In this document: positions 34,332 through 42,456 of the stretch, one piece after another
Layout: each line of letters opens with the position of its first letter
How positions within the stretch are numbered: the first letter of the stretch is position 1
NCBI GenBank assembly: GCA_002409745.1
Contig: DHOU01000002.1
Coordinates: 1 to 64,000 of the forward strand
Direction: 5' to 3'
Length of the DNA: 64,000 bases
From: Bacteroidales bacterium UBA5382
GTDB taxonomy: Bacteria > Bacteroidota > Bacteroidia > Bacteroidales > Dysgonomonadaceae
Notes under the pieces: generated by a model
Databases searched by the model: none
Told to the model about the DNA's origin: nothing
Seen by the model: only the letters and a program-made list of their open reading frames with translations
Position numbers and translations under genes: made by a program

Positions 34332-34967
34332 ATGAAAAAATATCTGGTAATGGCGGTTATCGCCCTTTGTGCAGTAGCGTGTGGTGATGATGATGAACCG
34401 ACACCAAAAATAACTGAAGATGAGAAAACTATTGATGCGACAAGTTATTCCGATTGGACTTACATTAATTTAGAAACGGGCGCCACCCAAGTGGTGAAGG
34501 ATTACAGTAAGTGGTATTATGCAGGCGACAAGACTTATGCCGAAGCCCAGGCGAAGGAGTCGGATATTACAATAGACTGGCATATTGCCATTCATCGTTT
34601 TAATGTGAAAACAAATAAAGGAGGCGCTGTTGAAACTTCGGCAACGGCACTGTCCGATCTTACGACCATCCCTTCTTCAGGTTATACGACCGATGTAGAG
34701 ATAACGACCGATAGTAAAGTGATTACCGATTTGTCCAAAATGATGTCGGGCAATGTGGGTTATGCTTCATCGGGTACTCTCAATGAAGTTCTCGGCAATT
34801 GGGTCACAAGAAGCGGTTCTATGGGAGCTTTTGTTTACACCTTGTCCGGTAAGGTTTATGTCGTAAAATTTGCAGACGGTAGTTATGCTAAACTGAAATT
34901 CACAGACCATAGCAATGCCGAAGGAACAACGGGCCATGTGACTTTCGCTTACGAGTACGTGAAATAA
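34332..34967 (+). CDS. hmuY: HmuY-family haem-binding lipoprotein
   Basis: A 211-residue haemophore-like lipoprotein: signal peptide LVMAVIALCAVAC with Cys17, then an acidic linker. The segments DATSYSDWTYINLETG and DWHIAIHRFNVKTNKG, and the long beta-rich core, match the HmuY fold family, which strips haem from host proteins and passes it to HmuR. Haem ligands in P. gingivalis HmuY are two histidines, while other Bacteroidales homologues use methionines. Candidates here include the His of DWHIAIH and the MM of SKMMSGN, but I cannot assign ligands without alignment. The neighbouring receptor gene begins 9 bp after the stop. Expression is probably iron- or haem-controlled. Confidence 0.85.
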   Translation: MKKYLVMAVIALCAVACGDDDEPTPKITEDEKTIDATSYSDWTYINLETGATQVVKDYSKWYYAGDKTYAEAQAKESDITIDWHIAIHRFNVKTNKGGAVETSATALSDLTTIPSSGYTTDVEITTDSKVITDLSKMMSGNVGYASSGTLNEVLGNWVTRSGSMGAFVYTLSGKVYVVKFADGSYAKLKFTDHSNAEGTTGHVTFAYEYVK

Positions 34968-34976
34968 CGATAGGGC

Positions 34977-37205
34977 ATGAAAAGAACATGGACTATAATC
35001 TTTCTGCTGTTAACGGTGACTATGGTCACCGTTTTTGCCGAAAACGACCATGATGCGGACCGTCGGACAGTAAAAGGGATCGTGGTCGATGAAAATGGCG
35101 AACCGCTTCCCGGTGCGTCTGTGTTGGCTGTTGGAACGACTATTGGCGCCGGTACCAATGCGAAAGGAGAATTCTCTATCCAACTGCGTGACGACAAGGA
35201 GCAGGTTTTACGTATTTCTTTTACGGGATATCAACCTGTGGAAATGAGCGTAAACCTGAAGACAAAACCGGATTTATCGCCCCGAATTCAATTGCAGCCG
35301 GCACCGAATGAATTGAATGAGATTGTTGTGACCGGTGCGCGGATTGAGCGGCCGTTGAAGGATGCGCCGGTTCTGACGCGCATTATTTCGCAGAAAGATA
35401 TCCAGGCCCTAAACCCGATGAGCATAGAAACGCTCTTGCAATATGAGCTTCCGGGATTACAGATTGTCTATAACTCCATGAGCCAGTTACCCGAGATTAA
35501 ATATCAAGGGATGGAAGGCGAGTATCTATTATTCCTTATTGACGGCGAGCGAGTCAGTGGCGAAGGAGCCGACCATAATGTAGACTTTACTCGTTTCAAT
35601 ATGGATGATATCGAACGTGTTGAGGTTATAAGGGGGTCGCAGTCCGCGGTGTACGGATCGAATGCGTTGGGTGGCGTGATCAATATCATCACCAAGAATG
35701 CCGCCCGTCCGTTTACGGGCAATGCAAGTATACGCTATGCCGGAACCAACGGACAAAGATACACCGTTTCCGCCGGAACAAAACAAAATAAATTTTCGTC
35801 CCTGTCAAGTGTCACTTACCGTACGCGGGATGCTTATACCATAGGCGATTCCGAAGGCAAAGCGACGACCACCGTCGACCCTGACGGAACAACGATTGAA
35901 GAGAAGGCGAACGCCAGTACGACGACGGTTTACGGGTATGAGATATGGGATGCATCCCAAAAGTTCGGGTACGCGTTTACCGATAAATTGAGCGCTGACC
36001 TCAAAGGCACATTCTATCATAATAAGCGTGATATCCGGGGGAGTAATAAATACCAGGATTTTTTCATCGACTATACAGTGAGTGGAAAAATGAAATACCT
36101 GATAGATGAAAACCAGCAGCTAAGCGTATCCTATATACACGATACTTATAAGAAGGATAAGGATTATTTTGTGGCCGGGTTCACCCGTACGGATTATCGT
36201 AACCGGACACAGACGGCACGGGCGGATTACGCCGGAACTTTCGGCTCGCATACCCTGAGTGGCGGGATAGAAGGCAACTTCGAATACCTGAAACACTATA
36301 TGATAAAGGACAGCGCCGATGCCAGCGTTGAAACCTACTCCGCCTATCTGCAGGAAGACTGGAAAATTACTCCGCGACTGAATGTCATTGCCAGCCTACG
36401 GGGAGATTATCATCATGTCTACCATTTACATGTGACCCCTAAAATCTCTGCGATGTATCGTCCTTGGGAAACAGTTACACTACGTGCCGGATATTCCCAG
36501 GGGTTCCGTTCTCCTTCGTTGAAGGAATTGTATCAGGAGTATGATATGGGAGGATTGGGTATTCTGATGCTCTATGGGAATCCGGATCTGAAACCTGAAA
36601 CGAGCAACCAATACACTTTGTCGGCGGAGTTTACGAAAAATGGATTGAACTTTTCCGTCTCCGGTTATCACAACCGTTTCAAGAACAAAATTGCGTATGC
36701 TTCATTAGGGGACGGCTCACAAGACATGCAATATGTGAATGCGGAAAACGCGAAGACAACGGGTGTAGAAGCGATCCTGCAAATGCGGATGGACTTCGGA
36801 CTGACGGTAACCGGATCGTATGCTTATGTGGATGATTATCAGGAAGTGAATGGAAGGAATACCTCGGATGTCCGTCCTCATAGCATTACCTTTAATGCCC
36901 TGTATGCACGCAAATTCGGTAAAATCGGGACCCATTTCTCCCTCAACGGGCAATGGACTTCCAAACTGGATACCTATTCGTTTCTCACTTCCGGTGCATA
37001 CCAGTGGGTCACGTATGATGCGCGCACCATGTGCACGCTCAATGTCGGGATGACTTTACCGAGAGGCATCACTTTGAATTGCGGTGTTGACAATTTGTTC
37101 AACTTTAAGGACAAAGCATCGGATAGTTCTTTGCAGTTGCCGCAGAAAGGTATCAGCTTATTTGGGACATTGAATATCAATCTGGCGGATTTAATAGGTT
37201 TATAA
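34977..37205 (+). CDS. hmuR: HmuR-like TonB-dependent haem receptor
   Basis: A 742-residue outer-membrane receptor. Order: signal peptide, carboxypeptidase-D-like domain (about 32-110, VKGIVVDENGEPLPGASVLAV), TonB box near LNEIVVTGARIERPL, plug (120-245, including VEVIRGSQSAVYGSNALGGVINIIT), then the barrel with FRAP/NPDL-type haem receptor motifs (QGFRSPSLKELY and NPDLKPETSNQY). It follows hmuY by 9 bp, the conserved hmuYR pair. A hairpin followed by a T-run lies inside the signal-peptide codons (35012-35035) and could reduce receptor expression relative to HmuY. No hmuSTUV follows; a FecCD-type ABC operon does. Confidence 0.88.
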   Translation: MKRTWTIIFLLLTVTMVTVFAENDHDADRRTVKGIVVDENGEPLPGASVLAVGTTIGAGTNAKGEFSIQLRDDKEQVLRISFTGYQPVEMSVNLKTKPDLSPRIQLQPAPNELNEIVVTGARIERPLKDAPVLTRIISQKDIQALNPMSIETLLQYELPGLQIVYNSMSQLPEIKYQGMEGEYLLFLIDGERVSGEGADHNVDFTRFNMDDIERVEVIRGSQSAVYGSNALGGVINIITKNAARPFTGNASIRYAGTNGQRYTVSAGTKQNKFSSLSSVTYRTRDAYTIGDSEGKATTTVDPDGTTIEEKANASTTTVYGYEIWDASQKFGYAFTDKLSADLKGTFYHNKRDIRGSNKYQDFFIDYTVSGKMKYLIDENQQLSVSYIHDTYKKDKDYFVAGFTRTDYRNRTQTARADYAGTFGSHTLSGGIEGNFEYLKHYMIKDSADASVETYSAYLQEDWKITPRLNVIASLRGDYHHVYHLHVTPKISAMYRPWETVTLRAGYSQGFRSPSLKELYQEYDMGGLGILMLYGNPDLKPETSNQYTLSAEFTKNGLNFSVSGYHNRFKNKIAYASLGDGSQDMQYVNAENAKTTGVEAILQMRMDFGLTVTGSYAYVDDYQEVNGRNTSDVRPHSITFNALYARKFGKIGTHFSLNGQWTSKLDTYSFLTSGAYQWVTYDARTMCTLNVGMTLPRGITLNCGVDNLFNFKDKASDSSLQLPQKGISLFGTLNINLADLIGL
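35012..35035 (+). promoter_or_regulatory. Terminator-like hairpin within the hmuR signal-peptide codons
   Basis: AACGGTGAC (35012-35020) pairs perfectly with GTCACCGTT (35025-35033) around a four-base loop and is followed by T residues to 35035. In protein terms it encodes the repeated TVTMVTV, so it might be coincidental. Confidence 0.45.
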
Positions 37206-37210
37206 CCTGT

Positions 37211-37306
37211 AAAGAATACCTACTTTCGGGGAGTAACGATCTCAAAAAGGCCGAAAGAATACCTACTTTTAGGTATTGCTGAAAACCTAATACTCGTTTA
37301 TCTTTG
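37211..37306 (+). promoter_or_regulatory. Promoter and candidate operators of the siderophore ABC operon
   Basis: ATTG (37275-37278) and TATCTTTG (37299-37306), 20 bp apart, form the promoter. A 16-bp sequence, AAAGAATACCTACTTT, occurs perfectly twice (37211-37226 and 37254-37269), 43 bp apart. The second copy extends into an inverted repeat AATACCTA-CTTT-TAGGTATT (37258-37277) that overlaps the -33 element, as expected of a repressor site. Confidence 0.6.
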
Positions 37307-37374
37307 CCTTTCGGTTTCTGAAAGGTGCAAATTCCAACTTTGCGCGGGCAGAACCCACACGATTAAGGGGTCTT

Positions 37375-38340
37375 TTGTCTCTGTTTGTTGAAATTATTTT
37401 GAAAATAATTATATTCATACTTGTTTTAGGTGTCTGTGCGGCGGCTTCGTTGTTTATAGGGGTGGCGGACATCACGCTGTCCGATTTATTAAGCGGGCAT
37501 CCGGAAGCATGGTCGTTGGTATCCATCAGCCGCATCCCCCGCACGATGGCGCTTTTATTGGCCGGTGCGGGCATGAGCATCTCGGGAGTGGTGATGCAGC
37601 AAATGACGCAAAACAAGTTTGTAGCCCCTACGACGGCCGGAACGCTGGAAGCAGCGAAGATGGGGCTGTTGGCATTCATGATTCTTTTGCCCTCGGCAGG
37701 GACCTTGTGGAAGATGCTGTTCGCCTTTGCCTTTACTTTCGGAGCCAGCATCGTCTTTTTGACGATTGTCCGCAAAATACGGTTCCGCAACGTGATTTTC
37801 GTGCCGTTGGTCGGCTTGATATTCGGCGGCATTATCGGGTCGATCTCGACGTTCTTTGCCGTGAAACTGAATATCGTGCAAGACACGAATGCATGGATGA
37901 TGGGCGACTTCTCTGGCGTGCTGCAAGGCCGTTACGAATTGATTTACCTGAGCCTGCCCGCCACGCTGCTCACGTATTTCTACGCCAACAAATTCACGGT
38001 CATCGGGATGGGCGAAGATTTTTCGAAGAACCTGGGGTTGAACTACCCTGCGATAATGAATATCGGATTGTTTTGCGTGTCGCTCACCGTCAGTGCGGTG
38101 GTCATCACGGCCGGGGTGATTCCCTTCCTGGGGCTGATCGTCCCGAATGTCGTGAGCTTGCTGTTTGGCGACAATTTAAAGAAAACACTGCCGTATGTGG
38201 CATTGTGCGGAAGCATTTTCCTTTTACTGTGCGATATTCTGGGGCGTGTGGCCGTCTATCCGTATGAAATACCCATCGGGGTGACGGTCAGCATTCTTGG
38301 CGCGATCATCTTTTTAGCATTCATCTTATGGAAAAAGTGA
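37375..38340 (+). CDS. FecCD-family iron-siderophore ABC permease (first)
   Basis: A 321-residue inner-membrane permease of the BtuC/FecCD fold, with about nine to ten membrane spans; the stretch ISRIPRTMALLLAGAGMSISGVVMQQMTQNKFVAPTTAGT is the family signature. The organisation with a second permease, ATPase and YclQ/CeuE-like binding protein suggests catecholate or petrobactin-type ferric siderophores. No in-frame ATG exists between the promoter and the first hydrophobic segment, so the TTG at 37375 is the likely start. It overlaps the next gene by 13 bp. Confidence 0.9.
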   Translation: MSLFVEIILKIIIFILVLGVCAAASLFIGVADITLSDLLSGHPEAWSLVSISRIPRTMALLLAGAGMSISGVVMQQMTQNKFVAPTTAGTLEAAKMGLLAFMILLPSAGTLWKMLFAFAFTFGASIVFLTIVRKIRFRNVIFVPLVGLIFGGIIGSISTFFAVKLNIVQDTNAWMMGDFSGVLQGRYELIYLSLPATLLTYFYANKFTVIGMGEDFSKNLGLNYPAIMNIGLFCVSLTVSAVVITAGVIPFLGLIVPNVVSLLFGDNLKKTLPYVALCGSIFLLLCDILGRVAVYPYEIPIGVTVSILGAIIFLAFILWKK

Positions 38341-39287
38341 CGGGCGACAAGGCAAAATTGTGGATAGCCGCCGGGGCGCTGGTCGCGGTGATTGCGTTAT
38401 ACCTGTTCTGGCAAATGGGCGGCAGTTGGCAGTTCGCCCTCAACCTGCGCTATGTAAAAGTACTCGCCATACTGGTTGTGGCATGTTGCGTGGCCTACTC
38501 GTCGGTGGCTTTTCAAACCATCACCCACAACCGCATCCTCACGCCGTCGATCATGGGTTTCGAGTCGGTGTACCTGCTCATCCAAACCATCGTGGTGTTT
38601 GTCTACGGCGATAACACCTACCGCGTACTGAGCGATTGGGGCAATTTTGCGATATCAATCATCGGCATGGTCGGTTTCGCCTTCCTGCTTTACCTGCTCA
38701 TTTATAAGCGAGGAAAAGACAATCTCTACCTGCTGCTGTTAGTAGGAGTGGTGACAGGCATTTTGTTCAACAGTCTCAGTTCGTTTATGCAACTGCTCAT
38801 CGATCCCAACGATTTTTTCATTGTGCAAGGGAAGATGTTCGCGTCGTTCAATAAAATCAACCGCAACCTGCTCGGGCTGGCTTCCGTCATCATGCTCGTA
38901 ACGCTCTACATCGGCGTGCGCTTGGCCCGCTACCTCGATGTGCTGGCATTAGGACGCGATCAGGCCATCAATCTGGGACTGAACTACAACCGCATGGTGC
39001 AGCTATTCCTGGCGCTTATCGCCGTACTGGTATCGGTGTCGACGGCGCTCATCGGCCCCATCACCTTTCTGGGACTGCTGGTGACCAATCTCACTTACGA
39101 GCTGTTCAGGACATACCGCCACCGCGTCCTGATTACGGCGTGCTGCCTCGTCACGGGCATTACGCTACTGGGCGGACAGTTCGTGATGGAACGCCTGTTC
39201 AATTTATCCATTCCCGTAAGCGCCATCATCAACTTTGCGGGCGGGCTTTATTTTATGTATTTACTCTTACGTGTTCGCAAAATATGA
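38328..39287 (+). CDS. FecCD-family iron-siderophore ABC permease (second)
   Basis: A 319-residue polytopic permease, partner of the preceding one; together they form the membrane channel. The FecCD pattern is visible in the segment FQTITHNRILTPSIMGFESVYLL and in LGRDQAINLGLNYNRMV, the loop that contacts the ATPase. The start overlaps the first permease by 13 bp and the stop overlaps the ATPase start by 4 bp (ATGA), so the three are translationally coupled. Sequence similarity to YclO/CeuC types is my reading by eye. Confidence 0.9.
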   Translation: MEKVTGDKAKLWIAAGALVAVIALYLFWQMGGSWQFALNLRYVKVLAILVVACCVAYSSVAFQTITHNRILTPSIMGFESVYLLIQTIVVFVYGDNTYRVLSDWGNFAISIIGMVGFAFLLYLLIYKRGKDNLYLLLLVGVVTGILFNSLSSFMQLLIDPNDFFIVQGKMFASFNKINRNLLGLASVIMLVTLYIGVRLARYLDVLALGRDQAINLGLNYNRMVQLFLALIAVLVSVSTALIGPITFLGLLVTNLTYELFRTYRHRVLITACCLVTGITLLGGQFVMERLFNLSIPVSAIINFAGGLYFMYLLLRVRKI

Positions 39288-40042
39288 TTGAAGTAAAAGA
39301 ACTATCGAAGCAATTCGGAAAAAAAGTGGTGCTCGACGGCATCGACGTGCAATTTCCAAAAGGCAAAATCACCTCGCTTATCGGCAGTAACGGAGCGGGC
39401 AAAAGCACGTTGCTGTCGGTGATCAGCCGCCTGCTGGCTCAGGACAAGGGCGTGGTAAGGGTGGACGAAAAAGATATTCATGCGTACAAAAACAACGTGT
39501 TGTCGCAGCGGCTTTCCATCCTCAAGCAATCCAATCATGTCCGGCTGAAGTTGACGGTGAGGGAACTGGTGTCGTTCGGACGTTTTCCCTATTCGCAAGA
39601 CAACCTGACCGCTCACGACCGGCAGAAAGTCGATACGGCCATCCGGTTTCTTGACTTACAAGATATCGAGAACACGTATATCGACGAGTTGAGCGGCGGA
39701 CAAAAGCAGCGGGCCTACATGGCTATGGTGGTGGCGCAGGATACCGACTATCTGCTGCTCGACGAGCCGCTGAATAATCTCGACATGAAACATTCGGTGC
39801 AGATAATGAAAACCCTGCGGAGACTGGCAAACGAGCTCGGTAAGACGATTATCATTGTGCTGCACGATATCAATTTTGCGTCGCATTATTCCGATTATAT
39901 CCTTGCGCTGAAAGACGGAAAGGTGCGCTACTACGACACGACCGAGCGCATAATGAACGAACGGGTGTTGGAAGATATCTTCGGAATACCGATTTCGATC
40001 ATAGAGTTCAACGACAAAAAAATATGCAATTACTTTAATTGA
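39284..40042 (+). CDS. Iron-siderophore ABC transporter ATP-binding protein
   Basis: A 252-residue cytosolic ATPase. The ATG at 39284 (MIEVKELSKQFGKKVV) is chosen because it begins the ABC domain and overlaps the permease stop. Walker A is GSNGAGKST, the Q-loop follows in SILKQSN, the signature is LSGGQKQR, Walker B is YLLLDEPLNNLD, and the switch His lies in IIVLHDINFASHYSD. It energises the two FecCD permeases. A TTACAAAT-type repeat follows, then the binding protein gene. Confidence 0.95.
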   Translation: MIEVKELSKQFGKKVVLDGIDVQFPKGKITSLIGSNGAGKSTLLSVISRLLAQDKGVVRVDEKDIHAYKNNVLSQRLSILKQSNHVRLKLTVRELVSFGRFPYSQDNLTAHDRQKVDTAIRFLDLQDIENTYIDELSGGQKQRAYMAMVVAQDTDYLLLDEPLNNLDMKHSVQIMKTLRRLANELGKTIIIVLHDINFASHYSDYILALKDGKVRYYDTTERIMNERVLEDIFGIPISIIEFNDKKICNYFN

Positions 40043-40139
40043 GGGACAAATGGTAAATGACAAATTACTAATTACAAATTACTAATTACTAATTACAAAT
40101 GACTAATTACAAATGACAAATGATAAATGGCAAATGAAG
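40043..40139 (+). repeat. AT-rich tandem repeat between ATPase and binding-protein genes
   Basis: Repeats of ACAAATTACTAATT and ACAAATGA units fill most of the 153-bp gap. They are low-complexity and near-palindromic; no gene is supported here. Confidence 0.75.
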
Positions 40140-40195
40140 TCTAAAGACGTTCGACAGACATTCGACTGGAGACTATTCATTATAACTAAAGAATT

Positions 40196-41122
40196 ATGAG
40201 AACAACTGTTTATTTCGTTATATTGGCTGTCGCCTTTGCTTCGTGCGGCGGGGGACAGCAAAAAAGAGCGGGCGCCGAAGGGCAAACCGTTACGATCGTA
40301 CATACTCTGGATACGGTGGAGGTGCCCGTAAATCCGCAACGGGTGGTGGTGCTGGACTTCTCGGCGCTCGAAAACCTCGATTATCTGGGCATCAAACCGG
40401 TCGCTGTTCCCAAATCGGGAATACCGAGCCATTTGAGCCGGTATAAAGACGACGCGTCGATCGCCGATGCAGGCAGCATTGTGGAAATTAATCTGGAGAA
40501 AATCAACGAAGTGCAACCCGACCTGATTATCCTCGGCGGACGGCTCAGGGATTTTTACGACGACTTGTCCAAAATCGCCCCCGTGATTTACCCGTCGGTG
40601 TATGATGCCGGCGATTTCCTGACGGCTTTCGAGCGTAATCTCGACGATCTTGGAAAGATTTTCGAGCGGCAGGACGATGTGGAGACGGCATACGCCGATA
40701 TCCGGGCGAAAATCGACACGGTACGCCAAAAGGTCGCCGCATCGAACGAGAAAGCGCTCATCGTGTTGCATAACAAAGGCCGTTTCAGCGCTTACGGCAG
40801 CGGCTCCCGCTTCGGCATCATCCACGATGTGCTGGGCGTGCCCGAAGCCGCCGAAGGATTGGGAACGCACATTCACGGCAATCCCATATCGAGCGAGTTC
40901 ATCGGCAAAGTCAATCCCGACATCCTCTTTATCGTAGACCGCAGCGCGGTGGTGGCTAACGACCGCCTGGATAAGAGCGAGGTGGAGAACCAGCTTGTCC
41001 GCCAAACCAATGCCTACAAAAACGGAAAGATATTCTATCTGAATCCCGAGATGTGGTATCTGGCCGGAGGCGGAATCACGTCCGTCAACGCCATGATCGA
41101 CGAGGTGGCGCAAGCCTTCTAA
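40196..41122 (+). CDS. Siderophore-binding lipoprotein of the ABC transporter (CeuE/YclQ-like)
   Basis: A 308-residue periplasmic binding protein anchored as a lipoprotein (FASC, Cys17). It has the two-lobe class III fold with a long helical backbone. The N-lobe text VVVLDFSALENLDYLGIKPVAVPKSGIPSHLSRY and the central EVQPDLIILGGRLRDFYDDLSKIAPVIYPSV match the CeuE/YclQ/FatB-type family that binds catecholate siderophores. It completes the transporter with the upstream permeases and ATPase, from which it is separated by a repeat tract. It is convergent with the Xus-like lipoprotein gene. Confidence 0.88.
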   Translation: MRTTVYFVILAVAFASCGGGQQKRAGAEGQTVTIVHTLDTVEVPVNPQRVVVLDFSALENLDYLGIKPVAVPKSGIPSHLSRYKDDASIADAGSIVEINLEKINEVQPDLIILGGRLRDFYDDLSKIAPVIYPSVYDAGDFLTAFERNLDDLGKIFERQDDVETAYADIRAKIDTVRQKVAASNEKALIVLHNKGRFSAYGSGSRFGIIHDVLGVPEAAEGLGTHIHGNPISSEFIGKVNPDILFIVDRSAVVANDRLDKSEVENQLVRQTNAYKNGKIFYLNPEMWYLAGGGITSVNAMIDEVAQAF

Positions 41123-41141
41123 GGTGAGACTCTCTTTAAAG

Positions 41142-41184
41142 GAACAACCGTTGACAGGCAGCACCTCCCCGTGAACGGTTGTTC
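41142..41184. terminator. Bidirectional terminator between the ABC operon and the Xus-like operon
   Basis: GAACAACCGTT (41142-41152) pairs perfectly with AACGGTTGTTC (41174-41184), 11 bp with a 21-base loop, in the convergent gap. AT-rich sequence follows on both sides, though U-tracts are short. Confidence 0.65.
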
Positions 41185-41213
41185 ATTAATTCTATCCAAT
41201 ACCGGCAAACGGA

Positions 41214-42422
41214 TTAGTCCTTAAAGACCTTAAAGCAAAAAGGGAATCCGGCGGTGTTTATCACCGGCGACTCACTAATGGCTTTCGTCTTTTGATTATA
41301 CGTGTAAAATCCGTTGCCTGTTTGCGTGGCAAGACCAAACAGGATATTGTCGCCATACCGCCCTACTGCCGTGGCAAAGATATTTCCCCGGGGAATATCC
41401 AATTTTTTGACGGTCTTGTTTTTAATATCAATTTCAAGAGACACGACGACCCGGTCGGCCGAATAATCGGGCGTAGGGCTATAATAACCGCTGACACTCG
41501 CGCAAGCATAGAGTTTTCCGTTGCCCGTGTATACCATGTCGCGCAGACAATCCAGGGGATAATCTATTCCCTCGATCGTTTTGTCGGTTACGCAAAACTC
41601 ATAACTATTATCGAAAACCGTTTCACCTGCTTTAATACGAAGCAGTCCTCCTTTGTGCCCGATATAACCGAGGCCGGCCATGCAATTAATGTAAATATCT
41701 TTGTTTTCATCCATAAAGATAGACTGAATGTCGCCCATGATATTGGTCGGCATGGAATATCCCCGTTCGTCGGTAATCATCTTCTGTACAGCATCCGTAT
41801 TTGTGTCGATAATTACCACGTCGGTTTTGGCGCGTTTGGGATCAGGCGTCATTCCACCTACAATTTGGTTTAGCCCGACATAGAGTAAATTGTCACGAAT
41901 AAGCATCATGGCAGGGTCGGGGTTGCGGTCTCCTACGCCATACTCCGACAGGTCTATCCGCCCGATTTCCGCCATTGTCTTGTGATTCAGAATCAAAATC
42001 AATCCCAATCCGCGCATGGCAACATACGCCTTGTCGCCTTTCGTCACCAATGAAATAGCACCTGAACCGGCCGGACAAGTGAAGGATTTTTCGAAGACAA
42101 GCTGGCCGTTCACACGGACATATTTTTTGATGATATCGGTCTCGGTGGTCAAACCGGGGAGGTCGAACACGTAATCGTCTATTATGACGGGCGGCGTGGC
42201 GTATGCCGTGGGGATCGCTGTTTTATTATCGTAAGTGGCTGCGTCGATGTTATCGATGAGCTGCGTGTACACACTTCCCGACATTCCCGAAGCGTCGGGG
42301 ATACGTACCGAAAACAAAATATTACGGGTATTTTCAGGATTCGGCGTGGGGTCATCCTTATGGCATGCAGTCAAAACAGCAAGCAAAATGACCAGGGATA
42401 AAAAACTCAATTTATTGTTCAT
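41214..42422 (-). CDS. XusB-like surface lipoprotein (beta-propeller, DUF4374-type)
   Basis: A 402-residue lipoprotein: signal peptide LVILLAVLTAC with Cys20. The mature protein is a run of beta-blade segments (GDKAYVAMRGLGLILILNHKTMAEIGRIDLSEYG, DNLLYVGLNQIVGG, NGKLYACASVSGYY) consistent with a propeller. In Bacteroides the similar XusB binds foreign catecholate siderophores such as enterobactin and passes them to XusA. It lies 34 bp after a TonB-dependent receptor gene on the same strand, as in xusAB; the third gene, xusC, is not present. The link to a siderophore ABC operon and an AraC regulator supports an iron role. Naming is by similarity of layout and fold only. Confidence 0.75.
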   Translation of the reverse strand: MNNKLSFLSLVILLAVLTACHKDDPTPNPENTRNILFSVRIPDASGMSGSVYTQLIDNIDAATYDNKTAIPTAYATPPVIIDDYVFDLPGLTTETDIIKKYVRVNGQLVFEKSFTCPAGSGAISLVTKGDKAYVAMRGLGLILILNHKTMAEIGRIDLSEYGVGDRNPDPAMMLIRDNLLYVGLNQIVGGMTPDPKRAKTDVVIIDTNTDAVQKMITDERGYSMPTNIMGDIQSIFMDENKDIYINCMAGLGYIGHKGGLLRIKAGETVFDNSYEFCVTDKTIEGIDYPLDCLRDMVYTGNGKLYACASVSGYYSPTPDYSADRVVVSLEIDIKNKTVKKLDIPRGNIFATAVGRYGDNILFGLATQTGNGFYTYNQKTKAISESPVINTAGFPFCFKVFKD

Positions 42423-42456
42423 ATTCTTCTTTTTATTAAAAAATGATTGATTTATA

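Noticed and set aside
40103..41164. 353-codon minus-strand frame over the siderophore-binding protein gene
   Set aside because: It is antisense to a well-recognised binding protein with lipobox and family motifs, has no recognisable domain and reads through the AT repeat; a shadow frame.
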